Source of the DNA: Tretioscincus oriximinensis
Taxonomy: Eukaryota > Chordata > Lepidosauria > Squamata > Gymnophthalmidae
Direction of reading: 5' to 3'
DNA: 64,000 nucleotides
NCBI GenBank assembly: GCA_022410635.1
Contig: JAJVDF010000001.1
Coordinates: forward strand, 15,830,359-15,894,358
In this document: in pieces, positions 1-12,310 of the stretch
How the letters are laid out: every line of letters starts with the position of its first letter
Numbering within the stretch: the stretch's first letter is position 1
Translations under genes and position numbers: made by a program
Notes under the pieces: generated by a model
Seen by the model: only the letters and a program-made list of their open reading frames with translations
Databases searched by the model: none
Told to the model about the DNA's origin: nothing

Positions 1-65
1 ACAAGGTGATGGATTAGGTTTGCTGTGGGCTGATCCAGAAGAACTCTATTTTGTTCTGTGTTCTC
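1..65 (+). mobile_element. CR1 LINE 3' end, degraded fragment
   Basis: The segment resembles the terminal part of the CR1 copies elsewhere in the window: a GATGG-GCTGTGGGCTGATCCAG stretch followed by a degraded TTCTGTGTTCT tail. It is cut by the left window edge and is diverged, so the family call rests only on similarity to better copies such as 730-1025. Confidence 0.45.
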
Positions 66-729
66 AGGATCTTACATGAACAATGTTAACATTTTATGCC
101 TCGAAGGGAACATCTCTTAAGCTTTACATGGAAACTTCAGATATTTTCCTTGTACGCTGGTAAGATTTGCTCGTGCAAGATGTGATGATGCTCACCCAGA
201 GGGACAGCAGCAGAAGGAGAAGGTCAGGACTTGCCATCTGTACAGAGGCTGGAGAACTATTCTGCGCTCTTGCGGCTCTGTCCTACATGTGCTCCTTTGG
301 GCTTTGTGGCTTTTTGCAGAAGACTAGTTTACATATAGGGTACTAAATGACGATATTTAATCATAAGGNTTATGTACTGCAGACTTTTAAAGCCTCTATG
401 CTATTTACAAGTCAAGCAATAATAGAAACAAAGATTAAATCAAAGCTCTAATTCAGAATGCAAATATGATAGTAGAATTCGAGTGATTTTGGGATATCTG
501 GAGATAGTGGGCATTTATGTTTGACTTTAGTGCAGGTCTCATTTTGAGCCTAGTTGAAGATTGAGCTTGCCTCTGCTGGGTTTTGCTAATCTCTGCATAA
601 CTGGAATTGTTATGTCCCTAGTGTTGATGATAAGGTCCATTTCAAGAAACTATATAAGAGAAGCACAGATTCTAGACAATGAGAAATAATTGTCCCTCTC
701 CACTGTTACTTTGGTAAGAACTCATTTAG
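66..729. other. Intron/intergenic sequence, nothing recognised
   Basis: AT-rich DNA with one N and no open frame of note, RNA gene or clear repeat. It may hold old transposon remnants that cannot be recognised by eye. Confidence 0.5.
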
Positions 730-1025
730 AAGGTAGTGATAGCTAACAGCTTGGATAGTTTCAAGACAGGACTAGACAGGTTTATGGACACCAAGGGTAT
801 CAATGGATACTAGGATGGATGTCTGGATGTTGCCTCCGGGGTGGAGCAACAGGCAGGACTCCTGAAATACCATTTGCAGGGAGTCATGAACAGGTGCATA
901 TTTTGCTTTCCTCTGTTCGGATTGCCCAGGTGCATCTGGTGGGCCTCTGTGTGACACAGAATGCTGGACTTGATGGGCTGTGGCCTGATCCAGTATGGCT
1001 CTTCTTATGTTCTTATGTTCTTAAT
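730..1025 (+). mobile_element. CR1 LINE 3' end
   Basis: This matches the 3' part of the long CR1 at 48110-50420. It begins with the TAACAGCTTGGATAG(T/C)TT motif, then the GGACTAGACAGGTTTATGGA and GGACACCAAGGGTAT stretches, and ends with GATGGGCTGTGGCCTGATCCAG followed by TTCTTATGTTCTTATGTTC. The tail is the short direct repeat typical of CR1 3' ends. It is 5' truncated, as LINE insertions usually are, and keeps no protein-coding capacity of its own. Confidence 0.88.
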
Positions 1026-1049
1026 ATTAGGTCCAGTTCTGGTTACCCC

Positions 1050-1525
1050 AGTTAAAAATATATTGGCAAACTGGAGCAAGTTCAAAGAAAATTTATCAAG
1101 ATGTGAGTGGTGTGTAAACTACATCTCACACTATGAGGAAATAGTAAAAGAATCTAGAAATATTTAGCCTGCAATTAAGAAGACAGAGAGGAGACCTAAT
1201 AGTTGTCTACAAATACCTGAAAAACTGTCACAGTGTAGAGAGATCAACCTTATTCTCATTTGCACAAAAAGGAAAGACTAGGAACAATGGGATAAAACTG
1301 CAAGGAAATAGATATAGGTTAGATATTAGAAAAGACTTCCTGATGATAAGGACAATCAACCAGTGGAATAAGATGCCACAGGTGTTGTTGAATTCTCTTT
1401 CTCTGGAAGTCTTTAGACAGCAGCTGGAGAGTGGCTGGGATGGTTTAATTAATCCTATATTGAAGAGAGGATTGGATGTGATAAGGCTGGAGGTCCCTTC
1501 CAACTCTATGATAATAGAGTTATAG
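1050..1525 (+). mobile_element. CR1 LINE 3' region, second subfamily
   Basis: The segment carries the ACCTAATAGTTGTCTACAAATACC and AGTGGAATAAGATGCCACAGG stretches and ends in GGAGGTCCCTTCCAACTCTATGATAAT. The last is the 3' end characteristic of amniote CR1 elements of the bird type, different from the TTATGTTC-tailed copies. Remnants of the ORF2 C-terminus are readable but interrupted. It lies directly behind another CR1 3' end at 730-1025. Confidence 0.8.
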
Positions 1526-2055
1526 CAAATCTTGATGTTATAACATGCTATTGCTAGGCATTTTTCTATGTATTTACATGCTATTCTTCACCAAATGATA
1601 CATATTATTTACAGACAGTGGCCTTAATAAACAATGCAAAATATTACTTGTTTCCTAGAATGTTAATTACCTTAATTGAATGCATTAATAGGGTATTTGG
1701 GTTATGCAATGATAATTTATCGTTCTAAACAATGAAACCAGGTGGGCGACCTGGAATGAAGATGAACTAATAGATTGAAATACCTTAATGTACTTTTGGT
1801 TTATCAGTTTTGTTTATAAGAGGAACTCACAACTGTCTTGGATTAAAGTCCTAAAACATGTTATCTTCTCATAAGTAGACATATGCAGTGAGATCTATAC
1901 AGCAGCCTTCCAATGTAATGCTTAGCCACCCACAAAGTATGAACAGTGAAATTATCAAAGGTGCAGCTCTGATAGTGAATTGCTTGCAATTGCTAAGAGT
2001 CAAAAGTAATCTCTGATGGGTAAGAATAAAAAGATGCATCTCTGAGAGAACCAGA
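1526..2055. other. Intron/intergenic sequence, nothing recognised
   Basis: AT-rich DNA without a convincing coding, RNA or repeat feature. Confidence 0.5.
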
Positions 2056-2059
2056 AGCT

Positions 2060-2270
2060 TCAAATAGGAGGGGGAGAGAGAATCAGTGTTGATAAATGCA
2101 AAGTGATGCATACAGGGAGGAATTACCCCAACTGCACTGACACCACAGGGTTCTGAATTAGCTATAACCATTTGGAAAAGAGAGCTTGAAGTTATTGCTC
2201 AGGGTTCCATCTTACACACTGCAGCAATCCAGAACGCAAACAGACCATTAGGGAAAGCAAATGGAAGGTT
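2060..2270 (+). mobile_element. CR1 LINE internal fragment (ORF2 C-terminal part)
   Basis: The TGATAAATGCAAAGTGATGCATA stretch, a GGGTTCTGAATTAGCT stretch and a GCAAACAGACCATTAGGGAAAGC stretch follow in the order found in CR1 ORF2 after the reverse-transcriptase core. The fragment lacks both ends and is out of frame in places. Confidence 0.7.
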
Positions 2271-3785
2271 GTAAAAATCCAGCCCTTTCATTATTAATCA
2301 GTGATGTGTCCATGAATGGAATACCTTATTGCAGTTTGGGTCACTTTATCTGCAAAAATATACTGTAAGAGTGGAAGAATGTCAAGGAGAAATATGCAGG
2401 CGAAAAACCTGTTACAACCTCTTTTGCCTATTGCCACAATATCAAACGGTGTGCTTTTGCTTTCAGATGTAAGGGAAGGAGCAGAGAAGCAACAACAAAT
2501 ATGAGCTTGGCAGACTTCAGGAGGTAGCACATTACATGGCATCACAAAGGGTTAGATACTATTCAGCAATATTTTAAAATGCTGTAAACTAAAAGCCACA
2601 AAGAAACAGCACACCTGAGGCTGCCTTCTCATGGGGGTGAAAGAAACAGTGTTGGGAACTGCAAACTGAATTTAATTCCCCCCCACCATTTTCTTCTATT
2701 TCAGTGCCACTACATCGTCTGCACAAGATTTGCATTTTGCAGGTAATGGCTGCATTGGTTGGGCAATCTGTTTTTGGAGTGTCCTTTTACTGCACTCTGC
2801 CATTTTTTTAAAAAATGTGCCCAAGTTTTGCACAAATACATAATTTGAAAAAATTAATAATACAGATTTTTAGTTTTGCACAAAACTAGAACCCCATCCC
2901 AAAATCCTTAAAAAACTGCTGTTGCTTTCCCAGAGGTTAGAACAAAATGAAAGAACAGTGGAAATGTGCACAGCATTTGAATAGAGGCGCTCCCGCTATG
3001 GGCAAACTATAGCCAGAGCACGATTAACCCGAACTGGGAAAAACTTCACCTGTGTCGCTTTTGAGGTAGAACTCCGTTCCAGTGACATGTGGCTTTGCAA
3101 ATGACCCATAGTGAAAGGTTTCCCCATATGGATTCTAGTTTTGTTTTGGGCTTCATTGGAAGAGTTTATACAGTACATCCTGCTTTTTCTTCATCTGTAT
3201 TTCTTTGGGTACTGGTTATCCTTGGAAGGCTGCTCTAATATCTGAGCAGTAGATTCTTTCTGACCATTGTTTCAGACCATGGAAAAGTGTGGGTTTGGTC
3301 AGTGCCATCTGCATGACACTTTGATCCAGAACAGCCTGCTGGGATCCAAAGCATACAAGAGCTTCAGGCTGGACCTTGAAATCTCTAATGACTAGGAATT
3401 TTATTCTCAGAACCACCAAGGCATGCATTTAATATCACACATTACTTTTCACAAATATAGTTTCAGGTGATCCTCTGTTTATTTATTAAATGTGGCAGCA
3501 TGCCTCTGTCTTCACTGGATGTCTCCTTATTCATGATCAGGATCCGTTAGTCTGCTAGTAGCCACATTTACACGAGACTACCAATGACTGTTATCAGGCC
3601 CTCATAGATCAACATTAATTTGCAGAACGATGAAGTTCAAAAGACATTCACAGAAGCCCTGGATTGGGATCAAAGCCTTATATAGAAATTGCTGTNGATT
3701 CTGAGGTGTCAGATCAGTAGACAGTTTGAGTAGTCTTACATGCATGCCTGTTGCCCTGGGTTGGAAAAAAAAACACCTGAGATGG
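2271..3785. other. Long stretch with no recognised feature
   Basis: About 1.5 kb of AT-rich DNA. A short C-run lies near 2680, but I see no gene, tRNA or clear transposon. Short open frames here have no recognisable protein and no coding bias. Confidence 0.5.
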
Positions 3786-3789
3786 TTAA

Positions 3790-4045
3790 TGAATCCTTCA
3801 TTGAGCATGAGCAATGTCTCTGGAGATCCCTTCCAATATCATGATTCTTTGACTCTTTTAAGTTGCCACAGAATGAAACCATAAGAGAATAGATGACCAG
3901 TAAGGATGACCAACCATTGAACAGAATGATGGAACTCTCAAAACAGAGACTGGACAGTTTAGTGAATTCTGCATTCAGTAGGATATTGGGATCGATGACT
4001 CTAGAGATACCTTCTAATTCTACTGTGCAGTCATTGATTCATTTA
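3790..4045 (+). mobile_element. Two degraded CR1 3' tails
   Basis: GGAGATCCCTTCCAATATCATGATTCT near 3820-3850 is the bird-type CR1 terminus. A second, more degraded copy of the same kind of terminus lies at about 3930-4030 and ends in TAGAGATACCTTCTAATTCTACTGT. Confidence 0.55.
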
Positions 4046-5530
4046 TGTGTAGCAAAAGATAAGAAAGAAGAAACCATTAAAATTATTTTTGGGAAAAATG
4101 CAAAATATTAATACATTGATGATAAAACAGGCTGTAGTAGCCTTCTATTGTGTCACCATCTTGGGGGACAAGAGAAGAAAGACTGGTTGTCCATGTCTTT
4201 GGTGCCTGGATGACTAGGACCTGCATGCAAAATAAAATACAATAAAGTGCTGGAAGCTCTCTTAGTCTGCCAGGAGCAAATGCTGAGGCAGGAGAAGTGT
4301 GCTTTTCTGCAGGAACTGGTTTGTGCTGCCGCAAAATTCTGTTTCGCTTAGCAGCCAAGCAAGGAGTTTAGTCTTTCCCAGTAAGAGACTTCTCAGCCCA
4401 GGAACCCTGTTCCAAATTTGGGCTGCATGTTAGAATGATCTAAGAGAATCCATGTTGGGCAGTGGACCTTGGTAACTTAGACTGCGTTCCAGATGAAGTG
4501 CACCAGCAGTAAGTAGAATCTCTCTGATTTACACCACCATATAGACCAAAGGACCTGAAGCTTATTATGAGGGATACTATTCCGATCTAAAGCTTCAAGT
4601 CAACCTTTTGTCTTGATTCCTGCAATTTTTATAGATTCAGAAACTACAGCTAGTATAAAATTCAGTGGCTATTTTCCTTAGAGAGGTGTTGGACTCTGCA
4701 AGCATTGCATCTGTCCAGGCCTGGAAGTGTTTTCAATCTATAGAGCTTTCAAACCTCAGGACTGCTATTCCTCAAGGAATGTGTTCCCCATGGGCCTGCC
4801 TAGGAATGTTCTATCTACATCAGAAGAATTTTTTCCAATGAGCCCTTCCCTGAAAGTTCCTTAGAGAGTTACAACAAAAAGGAAGCATTTTTCTATTCCA
4901 TCCCCATGTATAGCCCACATCATACTGGTGTATTTTTGGCACAAGATAGAAGATTTTGATCCTTTCAGGCTTTTGATGCTTAAACTTTTCAAAATAACAA
5001 TTCCTTCGTCCATTGGGGCTTTTCCCTGGATGGTTTCTTGTAATCAAGCCTCACAGGGTCACACGGAACAGCTAGGCCCTTGTTTTCCTGGATTGCTTGC
5101 TTTGCTCTCTGTATTTCTAATTACTAATATTTTTATATTACTTTGAGACAAAATAATTCATGTGTGAAGGAAGTGAATATATCATTTCTGCTGCTTGTGA
5201 TGTAGAAAAATCAGTAAAGAAAGGACGGGGTTTGCTCCTGTTAAGAGAAATGCCTATGACCTTCATGCCGCTTGCCATGGATTCAGTAGCTCTACCCCTG
5301 TTATTCAAGAATCAGAACTCTAAGAAATTCTGCTATACCCCCCCCCCCTCCTCCCAACTGTGACATGAACCACTTCAGATGGAACAGACATAGGACATAC
5401 GGGGAGCCCTGCTGGATCCAGCCACAGCACACTAAGGTCAGACAGAATCTTTTCTCACATAATGGTTCCACTCACTGATTCCAAGCAAAAAGAATGTAAA
5501 ACCTTCCCCTGCTTTTGACTCCATATATAT
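4046..5530. other. Long stretch with no recognised feature
   Basis: About 1.5 kb without a supportable gene or repeat; a short poly-C run lies at about 5338-5348. Open frames in this stretch show no known protein motif. Confidence 0.5.
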
Positions 5531-5534
5531 TAGC

Positions 5535-6390
5535 CTTACATAAAAACATAAGCCCAGCCAGTTANACCATCTAGTTCAGTGTTCTGCCTTATGTATTGGC
5601 CCATCAATTGTTTTTAGGTATTTTCAAGTAAAAAAGGAAGCCAAAACTTTAATCTACTCTCAACTCCCTACAATTGCCCCCTATGAATGTGTCTAACCTT
5701 TCTTAAAACTATTCAGATTGGTCTATATCGCAACTTTTTCTGGAAATAGATTCCATACCCATGACCCTCTAGATGAAAAAAAATCTCCCCCTTGCCCATC
5801 CTAACTCTCCTATCCATCAGCTTCATAGGGTGCCCCATATTGTTAGTATTGTGTGATAAAGAAAATATTTTTTTCTCTGCCCATTTTTTCTACCCCATGC
5901 ATGATTTTATACTTCAATCATAGAACCTCTTAAAATGCCATATTTCAAGGCTAAGGAAGGTGTTCCTTGATCATTCATGTTTGCATCTTTTCCAGTACCA
6001 CAATATTCTTTCTAAAGTGTGGCAAAAAATGTACAAAATACTCCAAATGTGGTCTCAGCATAGATTTATAAAGATATAAAATGACACTTGCTGTCTCGTT
6101 TTCTATTCCATTCCTGATTATCTCTAACATTGAATTTATTATTATTTTATTTGGTGCTGCACACTCGGTCGACACCTCAACTGTCCACTTGAATTTCCAA
6201 ATCTCTTCCTGGTCTGTCACAAAAAGCTTGGTCCTCATCATTTGACAGGATTAATGGGTTCTTGCACCAAATGCACATAACTTTGCATTTGCCAAGGTTG
6301 ACGTGCATTTGCCAAGGTTGACGTGCATTTGCCCAATCACCCAATATCAGTTTTCCTTGAACAATTTGGTGTCATCAGCAAAACATAGAG
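5535..6390 (-). mobile_element. CR1 LINE, 3' half, minus strand
   Basis: Read on the minus strand, this continues from the region coding the end of ORF2 to the 3' end (reverse of ACATAAAAACATAAG at about 5540). A frame at 5975-6241 translates to the CR1 block that contains GTKLFVT-like, ASVILYLYKS and RPHLEY motifs, matching the long copy at 49700-49990. Frameshifts and stops make it non-functional. A 21-bp direct repeat (GTGCATTTGCCAAGGTTGAC) occurs about three times at 6280-6335 inside it. Confidence 0.8.
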
Positions 6391-7485
6391 GCAACCTGGC
6401 CCCACTAATCCATGGATTGAATCAGGAAAATCAGGAAGGGGGAAGAAAGCTCTTCTCCTCCTTTATTGCCTTACAGTTGGGTTCCCTGATAATCTGCATC
6501 CTTTGAGTCTGAAGCTAGGTGGAGAAAATGTGGAGTAGAGCAGGATTTCCACTAAGAGTTTCCTTGTTGTTCCCAGCAGATTGTTTCCACTCTACTCTTC
6601 CATTATAGCAACCCAATTATTTCTCTGCACTCTACGCCCACAAGTGCATCCCTTCCAAGTAGCATCCCTTGATTGCCTGGCTCAGTCTCTCAGGTGCTCA
6701 GCCAGCGATGAACCCAGAAATCATGCTTCAGAGATATTGTTAATCATGATGCAAAGTAATGAGGAAGGAAAGGCTGGGATATATTATTCACTGACAAGGC
6801 TGAATGCAGATTTTTTTCATGCTGAACTTTTGCGGCAGAAAGGTGATGAGTCACAGGAGATCCTGAGCCCAGAAGAAATGCAATGCTTGTCTTGTTTTCT
6901 TGTTGAGTAAGGCAACAGTCACACCTAAGTTTTAATCCAGCTCCAGCCCACTTTCAGTCCCCATTTCAATGCTGGAAATAGTTTTGTTTGGGAAGAAAGT
7001 AGACAAAGTACAGATTCATTCCTTTTTTTCTCTCCAAACCCCTCTGAAGCCAGAAAACGATATTGTTTTTGAGTGGAAGTACCAATTTCTGGGGTGAGGC
7101 TATCCAATAGCCAATAACCACCTGAAAGTATTCCTTGGTTCTTTGGGATACTTAGGTTTGATTTCATTTTTGGACCTCTTTTGTTTGTATTTGGTACCCT
7201 TTGGGAATTCCCACAGTTAAGCAGGGAAAATTTCTAGCTCTCTCTTTCATTGCCCCAGAAGTGAATGCCTCCATCAAAAAATAATCTGTCCTAGTCTCAC
7301 AGGCTAAAGAAATGGGACTTGGTCTCAGAAGTGGATTGGGATCAGACAAAATCCAAATAACTATTCTTTGGTTTTAGCCCGCTTTGGGCAGGAGAAGCCA
7401 TGAAAATTCTTTTGCCTGTGGGGACAACACTGCTAGTGTCTGTTTCTTGTTCCAGTCAAAAAGTCTGTCAGGTCAGAACCTCAGA
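6391..7485. other. Stretch with no recognised feature
   Basis: About 1.1 kb. The 109-codon open frame at 6581-6910 on the + strand has no recognisable domain. I do not call it a gene. Confidence 0.45.
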
Positions 7486-7489
7486 ACGG

Positions 7490-7696
7490 AGGTTTTTTCA
7501 CACAGAGGGTCATTGCAGTGATAGGCAGGATGCCTCTATATGCCATTTCCATAGAATCAAGAGCACGTGAAGGTTTTGTTTTCTGCTGGAGAATGCCTAC
7601 CAGTAATTGATTGCCTGTTGTGTGGGGTAGAGTACCAGAATGGATGGGCAGTGCTCAACTCAGGGCTTCTTTTATGTTTTTTCTTATGTTCTTATA
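7490..7696 (+). mobile_element. CR1 LINE 3' end
   Basis: The segment starts with GGTTTTTTCACACAGAGGGTCATTG, has an internal deletion relative to other copies, and ends with GGGCTTCTTTTATGTTTTTTCTTATGTTCTTA, the TTATGTTC-type CR1 tail. Confidence 0.7.
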
Positions 7697-7777
7697 TACC
7701 ATTGAAATATGGGCATTTGAAAAACAAAGCAAGAGATATCCCTGTTGACTGAGCACCAAGGACAGTTTGACTAGAAG

Positions 7778-9150
<1,373 letters not shown>

Positions 9151-9153
9151 ATT

Positions 9154-9168
9154 TTCATTTGCACTTCT
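9154..9168 (+). repeat. Target-site duplication of the L1 insertion, left copy
   Basis: TTCATTTGCACTTCT is repeated exactly at 11254-11268, on the other side of the L1. It adjoins the T run at 9168-9177, which is the element's poly(A) tail read on the minus strand. Confidence 0.93.
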
Positions 9169-11253
9169 TTTTTTTTTCAAGGTACAATTTTTTATTGATT
9201 TTCAACAAAATTATAGATTTATCAATATACAGAACAATGTATACATGAAAGAGATACAAAAACAAAAGCAAAAAATCTAAGAAGATGGGCTGCTGTTAGC
9301 AACTTTTCATACAAATATTTTTCATCGTTGTTTAAGGCAGGGACGGGCTCTTGATGAAAAAGCCATTTTACAATTGTCCAACTTACTGTATGGCCCATAA
9401 CTGTATCAAAAATACTTTGTATTGCTACCCAAAAAGTTTGTGCCTCTAAACAAGACCACCATAGATGCATATAATCTCCTTTAACTCTATTAGAATGCCA
9501 ACATAATGATGTAATATTGATATTTATATAAGTAAGTTGTGCTGGCATCCGATACCAACCATAAATAAATTTTCTCATAAATTCACAAATTTTATTTTTG
9601 TTTATTCATTTTTTAATGTAATCGTTCACTACCATCATGTGAATATTGGCTTTTTGATGCCATAACTTTTCCACTTCCAAATGGGATTTTAACTTGTTGT
9701 CGATTAGTAGTTTATAGATTTTTCCAATAGTGCCTTTACTATTTATAAAACTATCTTTTATAATTCTTTCAAACTGATTATATTATATGCTTCTAAGCAG
9801 TGTAGTACTTTGTAATGAGATATAATTCATTATGCTATTGGCTATCAGCCTGTTACGATTCCCTATTATTTCAGTAATTTGGTTTCTGGAAATTGTAGTT
9901 AAGTTATCGGTATAAAACTGTTGTATCCTAAACATGTTGGCTCTATAAAGTTTTTCATATATGTTTTTTGTTATAATTTTTGTTTGTTTGTTCATGGAAA
10001 GTGTAGTTTTTAACCTGGTGTCCCTATTTAAAATTAAAGGTTGCCATTGTTTCCAAGTCGTAATAGACATTAAAAGGGCCATATAACTTATTTGTAGTTT
10101 GTCTAGTCCAGTTTACGTTTAATAAGGAAGTATCAGTATAGGAATGTATTGTACGTTCTGTTCTAACCCACTTCCTTTCGTATGCTCACTCCAAATCTGT
10201 CAATCTAACTAAAGCAGTCGCATCATAATATAATTGTAAATTAGGTACACCCCATCCTCCAGCATTTGAAGGTGAGTATAGATAATCCCTCTTAATTCTC
10301 CCCTTCCTTGTCCCTTGTAACCAATTTGAAATAAATGTATCCCATTTAAGAATGATGTTATTTGGCATAAGATCTGGAACTTTTGTAAAATTATCATTTT
10401 TAAAGCTCGCTCTTTAGATAACATTGATAGTTTCTTTCTCTTCCATTTTTTAAGAATATTTTGATATTATTCCACACATTATTCCTGTTTACCATGCACA
10501 GTTTCTTCATGTTTTTAGTTAGTGTAATTCCTAAGTATTTCATTTTCTTAGTGCCTAACTTCAAATTCATATTATATTGAACTTCTTTCTGGTCGTTGGG
10601 TGATATATTTATAAACATGATTTCAGACTTNTTTAAATTTATACTTAGGCCGGTATTTCTTTGAAATTTAGTAATTATTTCTTTTAGTGTAGAAATAGCT
10701 GTTTTTGGATCAGCTAATAGTACCATGGCATCATCAGTGTATAGATTTAGTTTTATTTCTAAATTTCCAATTCTATATCCAGTAATTACTTGTGCATCTC
10801 TAATGTCATTTGCCAGTACTTCAACATATAGTAGGAACAAGTACGGGGACAAAGGACTGCCTTGCTTTGTACAATTATTTAAATATACTTTTCGAGTGAG
10901 GATTCCATTTATAACTTTAGCTACGTTTTTTAAATATAATTTTTTTAATAAGTGGCAGAATCCATCTCCTAGTCCAGATTTGCACAGATTTTTATTAAAA
11001 CATTATGAGTTACCGTGTCAAAAGCTTTAAAAATATCTAGCTTTAATAGGGCTGATTTGTTTCAAGATGTTCTTGCATGTAAAATAGAATTTATTATTAT
11101 TATTACAGGTTCATATAAGTATCTATTAGTCATAAGCCCATATTGATCGTCTTCGATCAAGAATTTAGTTAGTTTACCAAGTCAAGCCACAAGAATTTTC
11201 ATAAAGATTTTATAAATGGTATTGGACAAACTAATTGAGCAATATGAACCAGG
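9169..11253 (-). mobile_element. 5'-truncated L1-clade LINE, minus strand, ORF2 broken
   Basis: L1 ORF2 encodes endonuclease and reverse transcriptase. Only the 3' part remains here. On the minus strand one reads in order: a KAFDT-like RT motif near 11010, SPYLFLLYVEVLA near 10850-10810, the catalytic box as YTDD near 10741-10730 (most L1s have YADD), a KYLGITLTK block near 10540, and a C-terminal HLWWSC...FW block near 9470-9420, the L1 ORF2 cysteine-rich end. The 3' end is an oligo(A) tail (T9168-9177 on +). An exact 15-bp duplication flanks both ends. Stops, frameshifts and one N break the frame, so it is inactive. The family call is firm; the subfamily is unknown. Confidence 0.93.
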
Positions 11254-11268
11254 TTCATTTGCACTTCT
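11254..11268 (+). repeat. Target-site duplication of the L1 insertion, right copy
   Basis: Exact copy of 9154-9168, marking the 5' (truncated) end of the minus-strand L1. Confidence 0.93.
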
Positions 11269-11414
11269 AAAGAAAGATGATCTCTGTACTTAGGCAGTGG
11301 TCCTGGAGATGTTGACAGATTTCCACTCCATTAGACTTAATTTGTGTTTTCAATGGTGGTAGAAATAAAAAAGTAGCCATTTTAGTGTAGATCAGTGTAG
11401 CCTGATCAAACATT

Positions 11415-12310
11415 ATTGCAGGAGTGTGAGGGCCAGAGTGACATCATTACCTGTCCCACCCCGGAAGCAACAGGAAGTGATATCACTCTGGCCCTCGCAC
11501 TCCTGATGTCACTCCTAATGTCACTTCTTGCCCTGCCCTGGAATTGACATCACTTCCAGTGTGGGGACAGAAAGTGATATCACTCCGGATGCCATTCTCA
11601 GAAGTAGATTCCAGAAGTGGCATCATCGAATGTCGGCATCTTGGGCAAAGGCAACTGTGAACATCGGTGTCTTGAGCCAAGACGCTGACATTCACAGCCA
11701 CCTGCCCGCTTTGATGTCCGCTTGCACAATACACCGGCACTCACAACCACCTGGTTGCTTCAACCGTAACACCACGCTGGTATTACGGCCGAAGGGAGCA
11801 GGTGGCTGCGACTGCAGCCATCTCCCCCCTGCTCCTTTTGTCCAGAAAACAAACCCGCTGGGGTTATGGACAAAAGGAGCAGGGGGGAGGCGGACGCAAT
11901 AATCTCCTCCCTGCTCCTTTTGTCCTTAAGACCCGCTGGTGTTACGGACGAAAGGAACAGGCAGCTGCAAGCGTCGGCATGGAAGCAGCAAGGCAGCTGC
12001 CTTGCCACTTCGACGCCAACCAGTGCCGACCACTGAGCACTCTGCAGGGGCTTCCCTGACAGCGCGCATACTGTTAATTTGGCAATTCCCACCTTCAGTA
12101 CTGGCTCCTGTTCCGTATAGGAGTCGCCATGTTAGGGGAACCCCACCCTCTGTTAGCGTCATGATGGGGAAACGGAGGACAGAGTTCCCCATACCTGGAG
12201 ACTACCATGCGGAACAGGAGCCAGTACTGAAGGTGGGAATTGCCAAATTAACAGTATGTTTGTCAGTAGGGAAGCCCCTGCGGAGCACTCAGCGGTCAGC
12301 TGGCGTGTTC
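11415..12310. repeat. GC-rich foldback block made of successive inverted repeats
   Basis: At least six stem-loops follow one another: 11419-11447 with 11477-11505 (29 bp, 3 mismatches), 11518-11537 with 11561-11580 (20 bp, weak), 11655-11674 with 11678-11697 (20 bp, 4 mismatches), 11764-11769 with 11783-11788, 11822-11844 with 11867-11889 (23 bp, perfect), 11910-11925 with 11946-11961 (16 bp, 2 mismatches), and 12067-12115 with 12210-12258 (49 bp, perfect). CpG is frequent, unlike the flanks. Open frames on both strands are by-products of GC content. The left part shares GTGATATCAC/TGACATCA motifs with the hAT-like repeat family of this window. The block looks like a composite non-autonomous DNA element; its outer ends and target duplication were not resolved. 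Confidence 0.8.
12067..12258. repeat. Perfect 49-bp inverted repeat (arms 12067-12115 and 12210-12258)
   Basis: The right arm is the exact reverse complement of the left arm over 49 bases, with a 94-base spacer. Similarity continues outward with a few differences to about 12028 and 12297 (both contain GCAGGGGCTTCCCT or its complement), giving arms near 88 bp. The inner flanks are also partly complementary. Confidence 0.93.

Noticed and set aside
6275..6340. Three 21-bp direct repeats as a CRISPR-like or regulatory array
   Set aside because: No spacers, repeats are directly adjoining, inside a vertebrate CR1 copy; a small local tandem expansion explains it.
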